Source: Rubellicoccus peritrichatus (GTDB lineage: Bacteria > Verrucomicrobiota > Verrucomicrobiia > Opitutales > Cerasicoccaceae). Taken from it: 64,000 nt of DNA. Location: assembly GCF_033100135.1 (NCBI RefSeq), contig NZ_CP136920.1, positions 2,413,001 through 2,477,000 of the forward strand. The letters are read 5' to 3'. Both the position numbers and the translations under genes were made by a program. Of the stretch, positions 44,588 through 54,600 are shown piece after piece (position 1 is the first letter of the stretch; each line of letters opens with the position of its first letter). Below the pieces are notes generated by a model. The model saw only the letters and a list, made by a program, of their open reading frames with translations, searched no databases and was not told the DNA's origin.

Positions 44588-47425
44588 ATGCCTGATCCAA
44601 CGGATATCCATATCAAGGGAGCGAGAGAGCATAATCTGCGTAATCTTGAGCTGAAGATTCCTCGAGGCAAACTCGTTGTCATTACGGGTGTCAGTGGTTC
44701 AGGCAAGTCTTCACTGGCATTCGATACGCTTTACGCCGAGGGCTATCGCAAATACATCGAAAGCCTTTCCGCTCGGGCCAGAGCTGTTCTTGAGCAAATG
44801 AAGCGGCCGGATGTGGATTTCATTCATGGGCTTTCGCCGGTTATTGCGATCGAACAGAGAACAGGTGGGGCAAGTAACCCGCGCAGTACGGTTGCAACCG
44901 TGACCGAGATTGCGGACTATGCACGCTTACTCTGGTCAGTTTGTGGAGAACAGTTTGATCCAATTGATGGTAGTCGTATTGTCCGCAGAAGCCTCGATGA
45001 TTGTATCAGTCGGCTTTTAAAGGAGCCTGAAGGGGCCAGGTGCATCCTGCTGGCTCCGGTTATGACAGCGAAGGCTTCCGTTATTCGCGAAGAGTTGCCT
45101 CGCCTTCGGCAAAAAGGTTTTCAAAGGGTGCGTCTCGATGGAGAGATCCAACAGATTGATGATTTGGATAAATTTCCACCGACAAAAGGGGAGCTGAGTC
45201 TGGAGGTCGTTGTCGATCGTATTGTCATTCGTGAAGACCAGCGCGCGCGCATTGCTGACAGTTTGGAACTGGCCCTGAGTGAGGGAAGTGACCGTGCCCT
45301 GGCCCTGATTCAGGAGAATAAGGAGGCTCCCTGGAGTGAGGTTGTTCTGAGCCGTGCACTTTCCGGGGAAAAGTCAGGTGTCGTTTATGACCCGTTAACA
45401 CCACGTCACTTTTCCTGGAATCACGCCGAGGGTGCTTGCCCGACTTGTGGTGGAGTAGGGCGGACTAATCAGTTTCAGCCCGAATTGGTTGTCCCGGACC
45501 CATCGAAAACGGTGCGAGGCGGGGCAATCAAACCATGGCGGATTGGCTCCAAGGCAATGATCATCAAGCGCAATGCCATCCTTAAGAAGTTGGCCGAGCA
45601 GCTTCCCTTTGATCCCACAACCCCCTGGAAGGATTTGCCGGAGGAAATTCAGCAGCAGATTCTCTTTGGAGCAGGTGAGCGCCTCTTCTCCTTTAAACTC
45701 AAGCGTGGCAATACCAAGCCGGAGGTTTTACCTTTTGAGGGCGTGATGGCTGACTTGATTGAGACACGCCACTCGACCAGCAGTGACGGCCTCAAAGCAC
45801 GCCTCATGCAATACCAGACCAGCTACCTTTGCCCTGACTGCAAAGGTCAACGTCTGAATGCACGGGCTCGCAATGTTCGCGTCGCCGGACTGGGTTTTGC
45901 AGAGTTCATGTCCATGGATGTCGATACTGCGTTAGCTTTTGTTGAAGGCCTGGATAGCACTGATGAAAACCCTCAATACATGCCTGCGGTCGATGCGATT
46001 ACGGGCTTGGGTGAGCGGATGGCTTTTCTCCGTGAAGTGGGTCTTGGTTATCTGACGCTTGAACGTGAGTATTCGACTTTAAGCGGTGGAGAGGCTCAAC
46101 GGGTTCGACTGGCAACGCAACTTGGCATGGGCTTGGTCGGGGTTTGTTATGTGCTTGATGAACCATCGATTGGCCTGCACCCAACTGATAATCGAAAATT
46201 GATCGATACGCTTTTGGGGCTGCGAGATCGTGGCAACGCTGTCGTTGTGGTCGAGCATGATGCTGAAACCATGCTGGCTGCGGATGAGCTCATCGAGCTC
46301 GGGCCGGGCGCTGGGACAAAGGGTGGGCAGATTGTTTTTCAGGGAACACCCAAGGCATGTCTGGCGGATACAAAATCACGAACTGGTTCTTATCTTTCCG
46401 GTAGTTCCGAGTTGACCAAAGACGCCGATGTGATGGAGCCGCGACGGGGTTGGGCTACCGTCATTGGTGCCAACGAACATAACCTGCGCGATGTCGATGT
46501 TGGTTTTCCGATTGGCCTGTTGACGGTTGTTTGCGGGGTCAGTGGTTCGGGGAAAAGTACTTTGGTCAATGACATCCTTGGCCGGGCTGCGGCCTGGAAG
46601 TTACATGGAGCCAAAGCCATTCCCGGTAAGCATCGTGAGATTGATGGTCTCGATGCTTTCAAGAGCATTGTCCGGGTGGATCAGGAACCGATCGGACGCA
46701 GTCCACGTAGTAATCCTGCAACTTTCACCAAGGTATTCGATCATCTGCGCGACTTGTTTGCCAAATGTCCGCTGGCGAAGGTGCGAGGCTATACAGCAAG
46801 CCGGTTTAGCTTCAACACACGGGGCGGGCGTTGCGAACGTTGTCAGGGCGACGGCCAGATCAAACTGGATATGCTTTTCCTGGGAGACGTCTATGTCGAG
46901 TGCCCGAGTTGCCGTGGAGCCCGTTACAATCGAGAGACACTGGAAGTCCGTTTCAAAGGCGTCAGTATCGCCGATGCGCTCAACATGAGTGTCGATGAGG
47001 CCATGCAGGTCTTTCGTTCCATTCCTAAGATCAGCGAACGTCTGGCCACCCTGTCTGCGGTCGGGCTGGGATATGTTCGTCTGGGGCAATCGGCCACGAC
47101 TTTATCAGGTGGCGAGGCCCAGCGCATCAAGCTTTCGCTCGAGCTGTCAAAGCGTCAGCAGGGTCAAACGCTTTATCTCCTTGATGAGCCAACAACCGGG
47201 CTGCATTGGGAGGATATTCAAAAGCTGATGGACCTGCTTTTCCAGTTGCGAGACGCGGGCAACACCATTGTTATCATTGAGCACCATACGGACGTCATCC
47301 GACTTGCGGATTGGTTGATCGAAATGGGCCCAAGCGGAGGCAAAGCAGGCGGCCAATTAGTTTATTCGGGTAGTGTCAAAGGCATCAAGGCCTGCCAGGA
47401 GAGCCCAACCGGGAAGTTCGTTTAA
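44588..47425 (+). CDS. UvrA-family excinuclease ATPase, first zinc module incomplete
   Basis: 945 residues with two ABC ATPase modules: Walker [10 protein letters not shown] at 34-42, signature [15 protein letters not shown], Walker B with [12 protein letters not shown], and in the second module [28 protein letters not shown] and [11 protein letters not shown]. The C-terminal DNA-binding zinc finger is intact (Cys749, Cys752, Cys772, Cys775). The first zinc module keeps only Cys284 and Cys287 (ACPTCGGVG); the partner CxxC seen in E. coli UvrA is replaced by [11 protein letters not shown]. UvrA recognises bulky DNA damage and loads UvrB. This could be the main UvrA or a second, divergent copy; uvrB and uvrC are not here. 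Confidence 0.9.
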   Translation: MPDPTDIHIKGAREHNLRNLELKIPRGKLVVITGVSGSGKSSLAFDTLYAEGYRKYIESLSARARAVLEQMKRPDVDFIHGLSPVIAIEQRTGGASNPRSTVATVTEIADYARLLWSVCGEQFDPIDGSRIVRRSLDDCISRLLKEPEGARCILLAPVMTAKASVIREELPRLRQKGFQRVRLDGEIQQIDDLDKFPPTKGELSLEVVVDRIVIREDQRARIADSLELALSEGSDRALALIQENKEAPWSEVVLSRALSGEKSGVVYDPLTPRHFSWNHAEGACPTCGGVGRTNQFQPELVVPDPSKTVRGGAIKPWRIGSKAMIIKRNAILKKLAEQLPFDPTTPWKDLPEEIQQQILFGAGERLFSFKLKRGNTKPEVLPFEGVMADLIETRHSTSSDGLKARLMQYQTSYLCPDCKGQRLNARARNVRVAGLGFAEFMSMDVDTALAFVEGLDSTDENPQYMPAVDAITGLGERMAFLREVGLGYLTLEREYSTLSGGEAQRVRLATQLGMGLVGVCYVLDEPSIGLHPTDNRKLIDTLLGLRDRGNAVVVVEHDAETMLAADELIELGPGAGTKGGQIVFQGTPKACLADTKSRTGSYLSGSSELTKDADVMEPRRGWATVIGANEHNLRDVDVGFPIGLLTVVCGVSGSGKSTLVNDILGRAAAWKLHGAKAIPGKHREIDGLDAFKSIVRVDQEPIGRSPRSNPATFTKVFDHLRDLFAKCPLAKVRGYTASRFSFNTRGGRCERCQGDGQIKLDMLFLGDVYVECPSCRGARYNRETLEVRFKGVSIADALNMSVDEAMQVFRSIPKISERLATLSAVGLGYVRLGQSATTLSGGEAQRIKLSLELSKRQQGQTLYLLDEPTTGLHWEDIQKLMDLLFQLRDAGNTIVIIEHHTDVIRLADWLIEMGPSGGKAGGQLVYSGSVKGIKACQESPTGKFV

Positions 47426-47458
47426 GTGGCTAGGCCTCTAATTCCTTGATTTATCAGT

Positions 47459-47513
47459 CCCAGGGCTTCGCTCCGCTTCACCCTGGGTTTGATTTTATGT
47501 CAGCCCTTCGGGC
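47459..47513. terminator. Hairpins between the UvrA-like and accA genes
   Basis: CCCAGGG/CCCTGGG (47459-47465 with 47481-47487) with a 15-base loop is followed by TTTGATTTTAT, and then by a small GCCC-TTC-GGGC hairpin at 47503-47513. It lies between convergent genes. The sequence resembles short palindromic intergenic repeats seen in related bacteria, but only one copy is in the window. Confidence 0.5.
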
Positions 47514-47553
47514 CTTACGATACGAACTACTTGAATGTCCGTTTGCTCTCGTG

Positions 47554-48546
47554 CTAAGACGCAGCAGCCTGGCTTTGGATCACTTTTTCCTCGAAGTCGC
47601 CCATCGTGCGGAATTTGGCATAGCGCCCGTCGAGAAGTTGCTGCTCTGAAAGCTTCTTCAGTGGGTCCAGATTACGCTTGAGGGCTTCACGAAGGTTGAG
47701 AGCAGCTGCTCCCGGATCGACATGTGCCCCACCAAGTGGTTCTTCGATGATCTCGTCTGCCACTTTCAGTTCGATCAACCGTTCAGCGGTGATCTTCAAA
47801 GCTTCTGCTGCTCGTGGAGCATGGACGCGGTCTTTCCAGAGAATTGCTGCGCAGCCTTCAGGGGAAATCACTGAATAGTAGGCGTTCTGCATAACCAGCA
47901 CCTTGTCAGCCACGGCGATACCGAGTGCTCCGCCTGAGCCACCTTCGCCGATAACAATGGCAACGATTGGTACTGGCATGGCGCTCATTTCACGGATGTT
48001 GACTGCAATCGCCTCAGCCACGTGGCGTTCCTCTGCTCCTATCCCGGGATAGGCTCCAGGTGTGTCAATCAGACAGACGATGGGCATGTTGAATTTGACC
48101 GCCATCTTCATCAGACGGAGGGCTTTACGGTAACCTTCCGGATTCGGACATCCAAAGTTACGGGCTAAATTTTCTTTGGTCGAACGGCCTTTTTGCTGCC
48201 CGATGATCATCACAGGGCTGCCATCGAAGAAAGCCGGGCCGCCAACAATCGCGCGGTCATCCCGATAGGAGCGGTCACCATGCAGCTCCTGAAAGTCATC
48301 GAAATTTGCTGCGATGTAATCAAGCGCATAGGGCCTTGCCGGATGGCGGGCGAGCTGCACTTTTTGCCAGGGGGTCAAGGCTGAGTGAACACGCTTCTTG
48401 GTAACCTCCAGCTTCTCGATGATCCCCTGGATCTCACTTTCGACGTCAATATCCGACTCCGCGGAGCTTTTCCGCAGGTTGGCGAGCTGTTCCTCCAGGT
48501 CGTGAATTGGTTTCTCGAAATCGAGCGAGTATTTCGGTTTCTCCAT
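47554..48546 (-). CDS. accA: Acetyl-CoA carboxylase carboxyltransferase subunit alpha
   Basis: AccA transfers the carboxyl group from carboxybiotin to acetyl-CoA, together with AccD, in the first step of fatty acid synthesis. The protein shows the AccA N-terminal helix (EKPIHDLEEQLANLR), LARHPARPYALDYIAANF, and the crotonase-like core with KGRSTKENLARNFGCPNPEG, LIDTPGAYPGIGAEERHVAE and IGEGGSGGALGIAVAD. These are near-invariant in the family. From the ATG at 48546 it is 330 residues, a normal length; the open frame to 48582 adds 12 residues unlike other AccA proteins. accD is not beside it. Confidence 0.95.
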   Translation of the reverse strand: MEKPKYSLDFEKPIHDLEEQLANLRKSSAESDIDVESEIQGIIEKLEVTKKRVHSALTPWQKVQLARHPARPYALDYIAANFDDFQELHGDRSYRDDRAIVGGPAFFDGSPVMIIGQQKGRSTKENLARNFGCPNPEGYRKALRLMKMAVKFNMPIVCLIDTPGAYPGIGAEERHVAEAIAVNIREMSAMPVPIVAIVIGEGGSGGALGIAVADKVLVMQNAYYSVISPEGCAAILWKDRVHAPRAAEALKITAERLIELKVADEIIEEPLGGAHVDPGAAALNLREALKRNLDPLKKLSEQQLLDGRYAKFRTMGDFEEKVIQSQAAAS

Positions 48547-48705
48547 CAGAAAACACTCAATTAGGCCACCAGCTGACCCCATCTGTCAATGCTGGATGCA
48601 TGAAGACCCTATTGTTTGTAAATTTCTTCCTATAATGCGGCATAAATTGGAGATTGGGCATAACCATTTGACGAAGGTTGAGCCTGTTGGTTTTTCTAGA
48701 ACTCA

Positions 48706-49638
48706 ATGGCTCGAAAGCGACCTCGCAAAAAAACATCCCGGAAGAAAAGCAGCTCCAGCAACAAGGGCTGCTTGTTTGTTCTGGGCCTGATTGTGGTGAT
48801 TGGCGCGGGAGCATGGGTGTTTTCTTTGCCCAAACACGAGCGTCAGGATGCCGTCATCTGGTTGCTGGATGTTTATGATTGGGGGGAGAAGGGGTTTAAG
48901 GGGCCATTGCCCGAGCGTATTGTTCGTTTTCAGGTGGATGATATTCCACCTGGTCAATATACTTTCGGGGGAGTTCCGCTCTCCGATGAGGAATTCCGCC
49001 TGCTGCCCAAGAACGGTTTTCTTGTCGCCTATGACGAAGACCGGAAAAACCCGGCCTGGGTGGCATACAAGATTGAAGGAAAGGCGAGGTATCCTTCTTA
49101 CGAGCGCCCCGAGTCTTTTTCTCCAGACAAACAAACCGTCTCGCGGATTGAGCACGAGGATTATACCGGCTCCGGCTATGACCGCGGTCATATGGCTCCC
49201 AACTCTGTCATCGCCACCCGCTATGGGAAAGAGGCACAGGAAGATACTTTTCTAATGAGCAACATCGTTCCTCAAGCCCCGCATCTCAATCAAGGATTGT
49301 GGCGCGAACTCGAAGGCAAGGTCGCAAACAAATATTCGCGGCACTTTGATACTATTTATGTCATCACTGGTCCCATCTATGACAACGAAACCGAGCGCCT
49401 GAAATCCGGTGTGGAAATTCCGGACAGCTTTTTCAAAATTATCCTTGGTAAAAACAAAAACGGCGTCACTGCTTTGGCTGTTGTCATGGGGCAGGGTATT
49501 GGCCAGCGGACCAGTCTCAGCAATACCATCGTCTCGATCCAAAACATCGAAATGCTGACGGGTTTTGATTTTTTCCATGAGCTTCCCGATGATCAGGAAA
49601 ATCGGCTTGAGACGATCCAGCGTAGTCGAGAATGGTAG
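48706..49638 (+). CDS. Membrane-anchored DNA/RNA non-specific endonuclease
   Basis: A basic N-terminus (RKRPRKKTSRKKSSSSNKG) and one transmembrane helix (CLFVLGLIVVIGAGAWVF) anchor the protein, with the catalytic domain outside. The beta-beta-alpha-metal nuclease motif is Asp159-Arg-Gly-His162 in GYDRGHMAPN, with the metal-binding Asn in LMSNIVPQAPHLNQGLW. 310 residues. Such nucleases cut DNA and RNA without sequence preference, often for nutrient scavenging. It is divergent from accA with about 160 bases between the starts. Confidence 0.93.
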   Translation: MARKRPRKKTSRKKSSSSNKGCLFVLGLIVVIGAGAWVFSLPKHERQDAVIWLLDVYDWGEKGFKGPLPERIVRFQVDDIPPGQYTFGGVPLSDEEFRLLPKNGFLVAYDEDRKNPAWVAYKIEGKARYPSYERPESFSPDKQTVSRIEHEDYTGSGYDRGHMAPNSVIATRYGKEAQEDTFLMSNIVPQAPHLNQGLWRELEGKVANKYSRHFDTIYVITGPIYDNETERLKSGVEIPDSFFKIILGKNKNGVTALAVVMGQGIGQRTSLSNTIVSIQNIEMLTGFDFFHELPDDQENRLETIQRSREW

Positions 49639-49644
49639 TTGCTG

Positions 49645-50517
49645 CTAAGCGATATCTATTTCGCTGACGCTGGTTGAGCGGTAGAAAACTGTTAGAAAAC
49701 AGGAATAAAGCACAATCGAAAGCGCATAGATCAATGGAAGAACCATCATTTGCGCCTGCACTGCTTCAGGGAAACTGGATAGGATGATTGCCATGGTTAA
49801 TGGCGTGTTCTGAATGCCGGTTTCCAGTGATACGGTTCGGGATAATTTGCGGCTTAAGCCTGTGAAGCGACTGACCCAATAGCCAAAGAGAAATCCACCA
49901 AAGCAAAGCAGGGCAACACCGAGGTAGACCATTACACCGGTTTCGCGAAGGAGCCCAAACTCTCTGAATACAAAGCTGATGATTAAAAATGCGATGATTA
50001 AAATGCCAAAGACACTGCCGACTTTTTCCAGCGTCTTTGCCTTCTTCTCGCTTTTGCTCCGGATCAGCATCCCTATGCAAACCGGAATCAATACAATGAT
50101 GATGGTAGCGATGATCTTGCCGAGGGGAACGTTGATTGCAGTATCAAGTGAACTTACATAGATACCGACCAGCAATGGCATCATGACAATGGAAGCCAAC
50201 GAGGAAGCTACCGTCATGCTGATACTTAAAGAGAGGTCTCCACGTGAGAAATAGGTAAACAGGTTCGAAGTCGTGCCTCCGGGAGTGGAGCCCACCATGA
50301 TCAGAGATATCGCAACGAGGTCAGGCAGGCCCAATGCCTTCGAGATCGCAAATGCCAGGAGTGGCATCACACCAAACTGAGAAAGCATCCCAATGAGGAT
50401 CCCTTTCGGGCGCTTCAGCGCCAATGCGAAGTCCTTTGGACTGAGCGTTGCACCCATTCCGAGCATCAGCACAAAAATCATGAGGGCCAATCCGGCTTGT
50501 TCCGTTGAAGAAAGCAT
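49645..50517 (-). CDS. Bile acid:sodium symporter (BASS/SBF) family protein
   Basis: 290 residues with nine to ten membrane helices starting at the N-terminus (GLALMIFVLMLGMGATLSPK, a classic BASS opening). The family core is visible: MVGSTPGGTTSNLFTYFSRGD with Asn-rich unwound helix, and SLETGIQNTPLTMAI. BASS transporters import bile acids, pantoate, pyruvate or other organic acids with Na+. The frame is open to 50706, but that leader is Cys/His-rich and unlike the family, so I take the ATG at 50517. Adjacent gene ends convergently seven bases away. Confidence 0.9.
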   Translation of the reverse strand: MLSSTEQAGLALMIFVLMLGMGATLSPKDFALALKRPKGILIGMLSQFGVMPLLAFAISKALGLPDLVAISLIMVGSTPGGTTSNLFTYFSRGDLSLSISMTVASSLASIVMMPLLVGIYVSSLDTAINVPLGKIIATIIIVLIPVCIGMLIRSKSEKKAKTLEKVGSVFGILIIAFLIISFVFREFGLLRETGVMVYLGVALLCFGGFLFGYWVSRFTGLSRKLSRTVSLETGIQNTPLTMAIILSSFPEAVQAQMMVLPLIYALSIVLYSCFLTVFYRSTSVSEIDIA

Positions 50518-50633
50518 GGCGGCGGGAAATAGCCTTATTGATCTTTGTTTCGCAAGTAGAAAATGACGAGATGCTGTTTTTCCACTGTGATCATGTTTGC
50601 AAAAGTATTCAATGTGGCATGTCGCATGTGGAT

Positions 50634-51605
50634 CTACGGAGTGTTTGCAGTGATCACCTGAAGCGTAGCTTCGCGCAGGGCATCGGATTGGATCGTGTTG
50701 GACCAATCAATGGCAGCCTGTTGGTCAATGTGCGCGATTTCTTTTGCGAAACTGGCAACGGATGGGTCCAATTGTTGCTCGCTCCATGGCATGGCATTGA
50801 GGAGATTGGCGGTATTGATTGGAGAGGTTGATGCAGATACCTCAACATAGGCAAGCAGGGCGGATTGCCAAGGTCTTGATTCAGGAAGGTTTTGTAAAAT
50901 GAGAGCGGTGGTTTCGGGTGCTTGAGTAGTCAAATGTGCAAAGACTTGAGATGAGCTTTTGGTCGAAACGGTTTCTGGAGATTGTCGAACGAGCCAGTTA
51001 GCTGCTCCTTCCGGATCGTCTTCGAGATGAAAATCAATGTATGCTTGTTGGGCGACTTGATGGACATCGGGATAATCTTTCAGCGTGTCTATCCAGCTTA
51101 ATAGAATTTGTGGGTTATCCCGGTAGGCGGCATCGGCCACTTTTCTTATGAGCAGCGGCTGCAGGTCAGTTTGTGTGACTTGCATGGCACTGCGCGTTGC
51201 CTCGTCGCGGTCTTGCTGCAGCCATTTTGAGATGACTGTAAGTGTCGCCATCTGGCGAAGTTTTGGGTTATGGATCGCGACTGAGAAATCGAAGGCTTCT
51301 CTTGGGGATTCCTTGGTCCATTCGCCAAGTAGTCGGATGAGTTCGGGATGCTTGTTTTGATCCTCCTGAAGAATTAAGTGCGTGTACTTCGCTGCGATAT
51401 GTTCGAAGCTATCTTCTATTTTATCCTGAAGAATCTTATCTGGAGCCAATGAATGGGTTGAATTGGTGTGATTATTCTTATCACCGATTACTAATTTAGG
51501 CGATGCCGTTTTGTTTGCAAAATAGAAACCTAGGCTGACGCTGATAACCAGTATCAGCGCCAGCCCTTGGATTCTTTTCGAATGAGACCTGTGAATGGAC
51601 TTCAT
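50634..51605 (-). CDS. Membrane-anchored alpha-helical repeat protein
   Basis: A membrane helix near the N-terminus (IQGLALILVISVSLGFYFA) is followed by about 270 residues of helical repeats. Phrases such as LRQMATLTVISKWLQQDRDEA, AYRDNPQILLSWIDTL and DLREATLQVI-type ends share the W/small-residue layout of the two proteins at 3414-5437. Third member of this plan in the window, although overall similarity is low. No enzymatic motif. It lies between the BASS transporter and the giant BNR/FN3 gene, 31 bases downstream of the latter on the same strand, so it may be co-transcribed with it. Confidence 0.6.
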   Translation of the reverse strand: MKSIHRSHSKRIQGLALILVISVSLGFYFANKTASPKLVIGDKNNHTNSTHSLAPDKILQDKIEDSFEHIAAKYTHLILQEDQNKHPELIRLLGEWTKESPREAFDFSVAIHNPKLRQMATLTVISKWLQQDRDEATRSAMQVTQTDLQPLLIRKVADAAYRDNPQILLSWIDTLKDYPDVHQVAQQAYIDFHLEDDPEGAANWLVRQSPETVSTKSSSQVFAHLTTQAPETTALILQNLPESRPWQSALLAYVEVSASTSPINTANLLNAMPWSEQQLDPSVASFAKEIAHIDQQAAIDWSNTIQSDALREATLQVITANTP

Positions 51606-51636
51606 GGTTCAATCGATTAATATAACACGTTTTTTC

Positions 51637-54600
51637 TTATTGCAGGCTTAGAGCAGTCGTTGTCTCAGTCCAGGCAGATGCCCCGATGGCGTTGCGGGCT
51701 TTGACCCGGAAGTCATAAGAGTCTCCGGTGATTAGACCGTCTTTTGTGATGGATGTGCCACCGGTGTAGCCGTTTTGGACAGCACGCCAGACGCCATCAG
51801 CTCCGCGGTGATGAATGTCATATTCGTCAGCACCATCAGAGGCAGTCCAGGTAATGGTGGCCGATGTGGATGTCGCTTGAGCTGAACTGACGCTGGCAGG
51901 GGCATCCGGTTTGGAGGTAGGGTCGCCCCCGCTTCCGCCACCATTATTCCCGCCACCATTGTTGCCGCCGGATGAACCATCAAGTGTGATGGTCGCACTC
52001 AGAGTCCATCCCGATGCGCCGAATGAGTTTCTTGCTTTCACGCGGAAGGTGTAGGTGCCGCCCGAGGTGAGGCCATCCTTCGTAATGCTGGTTCCGCCGG
52101 TGTAGTTGTTTTGCACGGCACGCCAGACTCCATCGGCCCCTTGGAATTGGACATCATATTCATCGGCTCCGGTGGATGCCGTCCAGGTGATTTCAGCGGA
52201 GGTATCTGATAGTGAGCTGGCACTGACTGAGGTCGGAGCATCTGGTTTCGATGTTGGTGGCGGTGGAGGAGGGGGAACGTCTTCAACGACAATTGCGTCG
52301 CTCAGTGTCCATCCGGAAGCACCGGCCGAGTTTCTTGCTTTCACGCGGAAGGTGTAAGTCTCTGCTGTGGTCAGGCCAGTGGCTTCAATCGTCGTCCCAC
52401 CAGTGAAACCATTTTGAACGGCTCTCCAAGTATTGTCGGCTCCCTGGCGCTGGATGTCGTATTCGCTTGCACCTGCGGATGCTGCCCAAGAAACAGTAAC
52501 CGATGTGTCAGAGCTGACAGCCACCGTCACGCTTGCTGGAGCATCCGGTTTTGTAGTTCCCGGATTGCCGCCTCCGTTGCTGCTTTCCAGTGTGACAGCA
52601 TTACTGGTTGTGTAACCGGATGTCGTTGTTGCGTCATTTGAGCGAACGCGATAGGTGTATGTGTTGTCTTCCTGGAGTCCGGAAACATTCAGTGATGTCC
52701 CGCTGGTGTAGTTGGCCTCAATGGTTTGCCATGAGCCTCCCGCAATGAGTTGCTGGACGTCATAAGAGATAGCAGCGGAAACATTACTCCAGCTGACAGC
52801 AATAGAGGTTGATGCTATCTCAGTCGCTGTGACTGAGGCAGGAGCTGGAACCGTAGGCGTGACGCTTCCGGAGATCAGGCGTCTCCAACTGCCGGGACCC
52901 TGTCCGCTGCCGTAAAGGTAAACTGCACCGTTTTGATTGATGACATTCATACGGCGCATCCATGCGTGATAGAGAAAGTCGCCGTCTGGGTAGTTGTAGT
53001 CATCGCCGGTCCAGTCTTCCCAGTTGGCACTTGTCGCATCAGTATTTAATTGTCCACGGAACATAATCCCACGGCGGAAGTGCTTGGTCGTTGTGGATAC
53101 GAAGATCTGATCCTGGTATCCGGCGACACTGGCGACCTGGATCTTATCCAGCACTTTGTCCTGATTGCCCTCCGTTGCACTAAAGTGGGTGCTCAGGCTC
53201 TCGAGCCAGTCGTCGAAGATTGCAGTTGATCGATATTGCGTGTCGCGGACCCAGACAAGATTCCATGCGCCATCGTTTTTACGCACCCGAACATCTCCGC
53301 TGGCATCTGGTGCACCAATCACGAAATAATCATCACCATTATGACTCCAGTAGTAGAAGTCGTTAACGTTCGTCGTCGAATTTGTTGTTGTGTAAATATC
53401 GTCGTAGCTCCAATTGAGACTAGTGCTGTTGGGACGTGTGGCTTTGATCACACGCTGGCGTGTAGCAAAGTAGAACACATTTGGATCGTCGTTATCGAAA
53501 AATAGTCGACGATAAAGTGTATCATTAACTGGATTGGTAGTGCCATTGTCGTAGATCTTGACAACCCAGTCCTTGCTGGCCAACAGCTCGCGGTTTTCAT
53601 TCGCGCCATTGTCGATCTGAGCCTTCATCTCTTCATAGACTCCATTCAAGTCTGTGATGACATAAAGACCAAATACGGTTGAGAGATAAACTTGATTCGG
53701 GTTGGTTGGGTCTGCCGCCATGTCGATCACTCTTGGAGGCTGGGTCGGATTGGAATATGCCGGTTCACTGTCATCATAACGTCGGCGAAAACCGGCTAGA
53801 CCGAAGTCACCGTTTGCATCGGTGCTACCAGCAATGCGAATCCATTCGTCAGAAGGGTCGCCGTTAACGAGTTTCTTGGCTGCCAGTTCATCGCCTTGGA
53901 AATCAAGCCCACCGCCGAAGACATTACGAATACCTGCAAGGACAACGAAACGTTCGTTGCCGGCTTCCGGCACTGGTGGAGTAACGACGACTGCGTCACC
54001 TTGCCCGAGTCCCATGGCCTCCGACATGATGAATGAACCACCAGCGTCGTAGCTCTCATATAGCATATTGTCTGCACCAGAGAAGATGAGATAGTTGCCT
54101 CCATCACTGTCGCTATCATAGTCGACGGTCGAAGTAATGCCTCGGTTGATAAACGTTTTCTTACCTGCAATCGTGCTGACATGGTCGGTCATCACGGGCT
54201 TCCAATCTGTGTGATACTTTTCTGCAACAGTGATGTCCTGAGAGTAGCTTTCTGAGAATGTCAGTGTGTCAATTTCATAGAGGTTCTGGTCATTTCCGAT
54301 CCAGATTTTACGGTCCCAGTTGCTTGGTGAATAGTAGAAGTGACGTGCCCTGGAACTGAGGTTTTGCCAGCCAAAGTCGTAGTCGAAATCAACAGCTGCC
54401 GGATTGAATCCACCCCGGTTGTTGTCGGTTCCACTGTTCGAAAATATCCGAACCCATTCTCCAGTAGCTGCTGATGCACTGGCAGTTGGATAAGTAAACT
54501 TGGCTTCATAGAGACCACCGACGACATTGGATTGGTTCGTCAGGAAAAGTTCACCGATCATGACCTTGTGTTCTGTCGTGGTCGATCTTGGGTCTACTTT

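Noticed and set aside
51615-51626. GATTAATATAAC resembling the LacI-1 site before the helical-repeat gene
   Set aside because: Two mismatches in an AT-rich palindrome, far from the LacI-1 locus; expected by chance.
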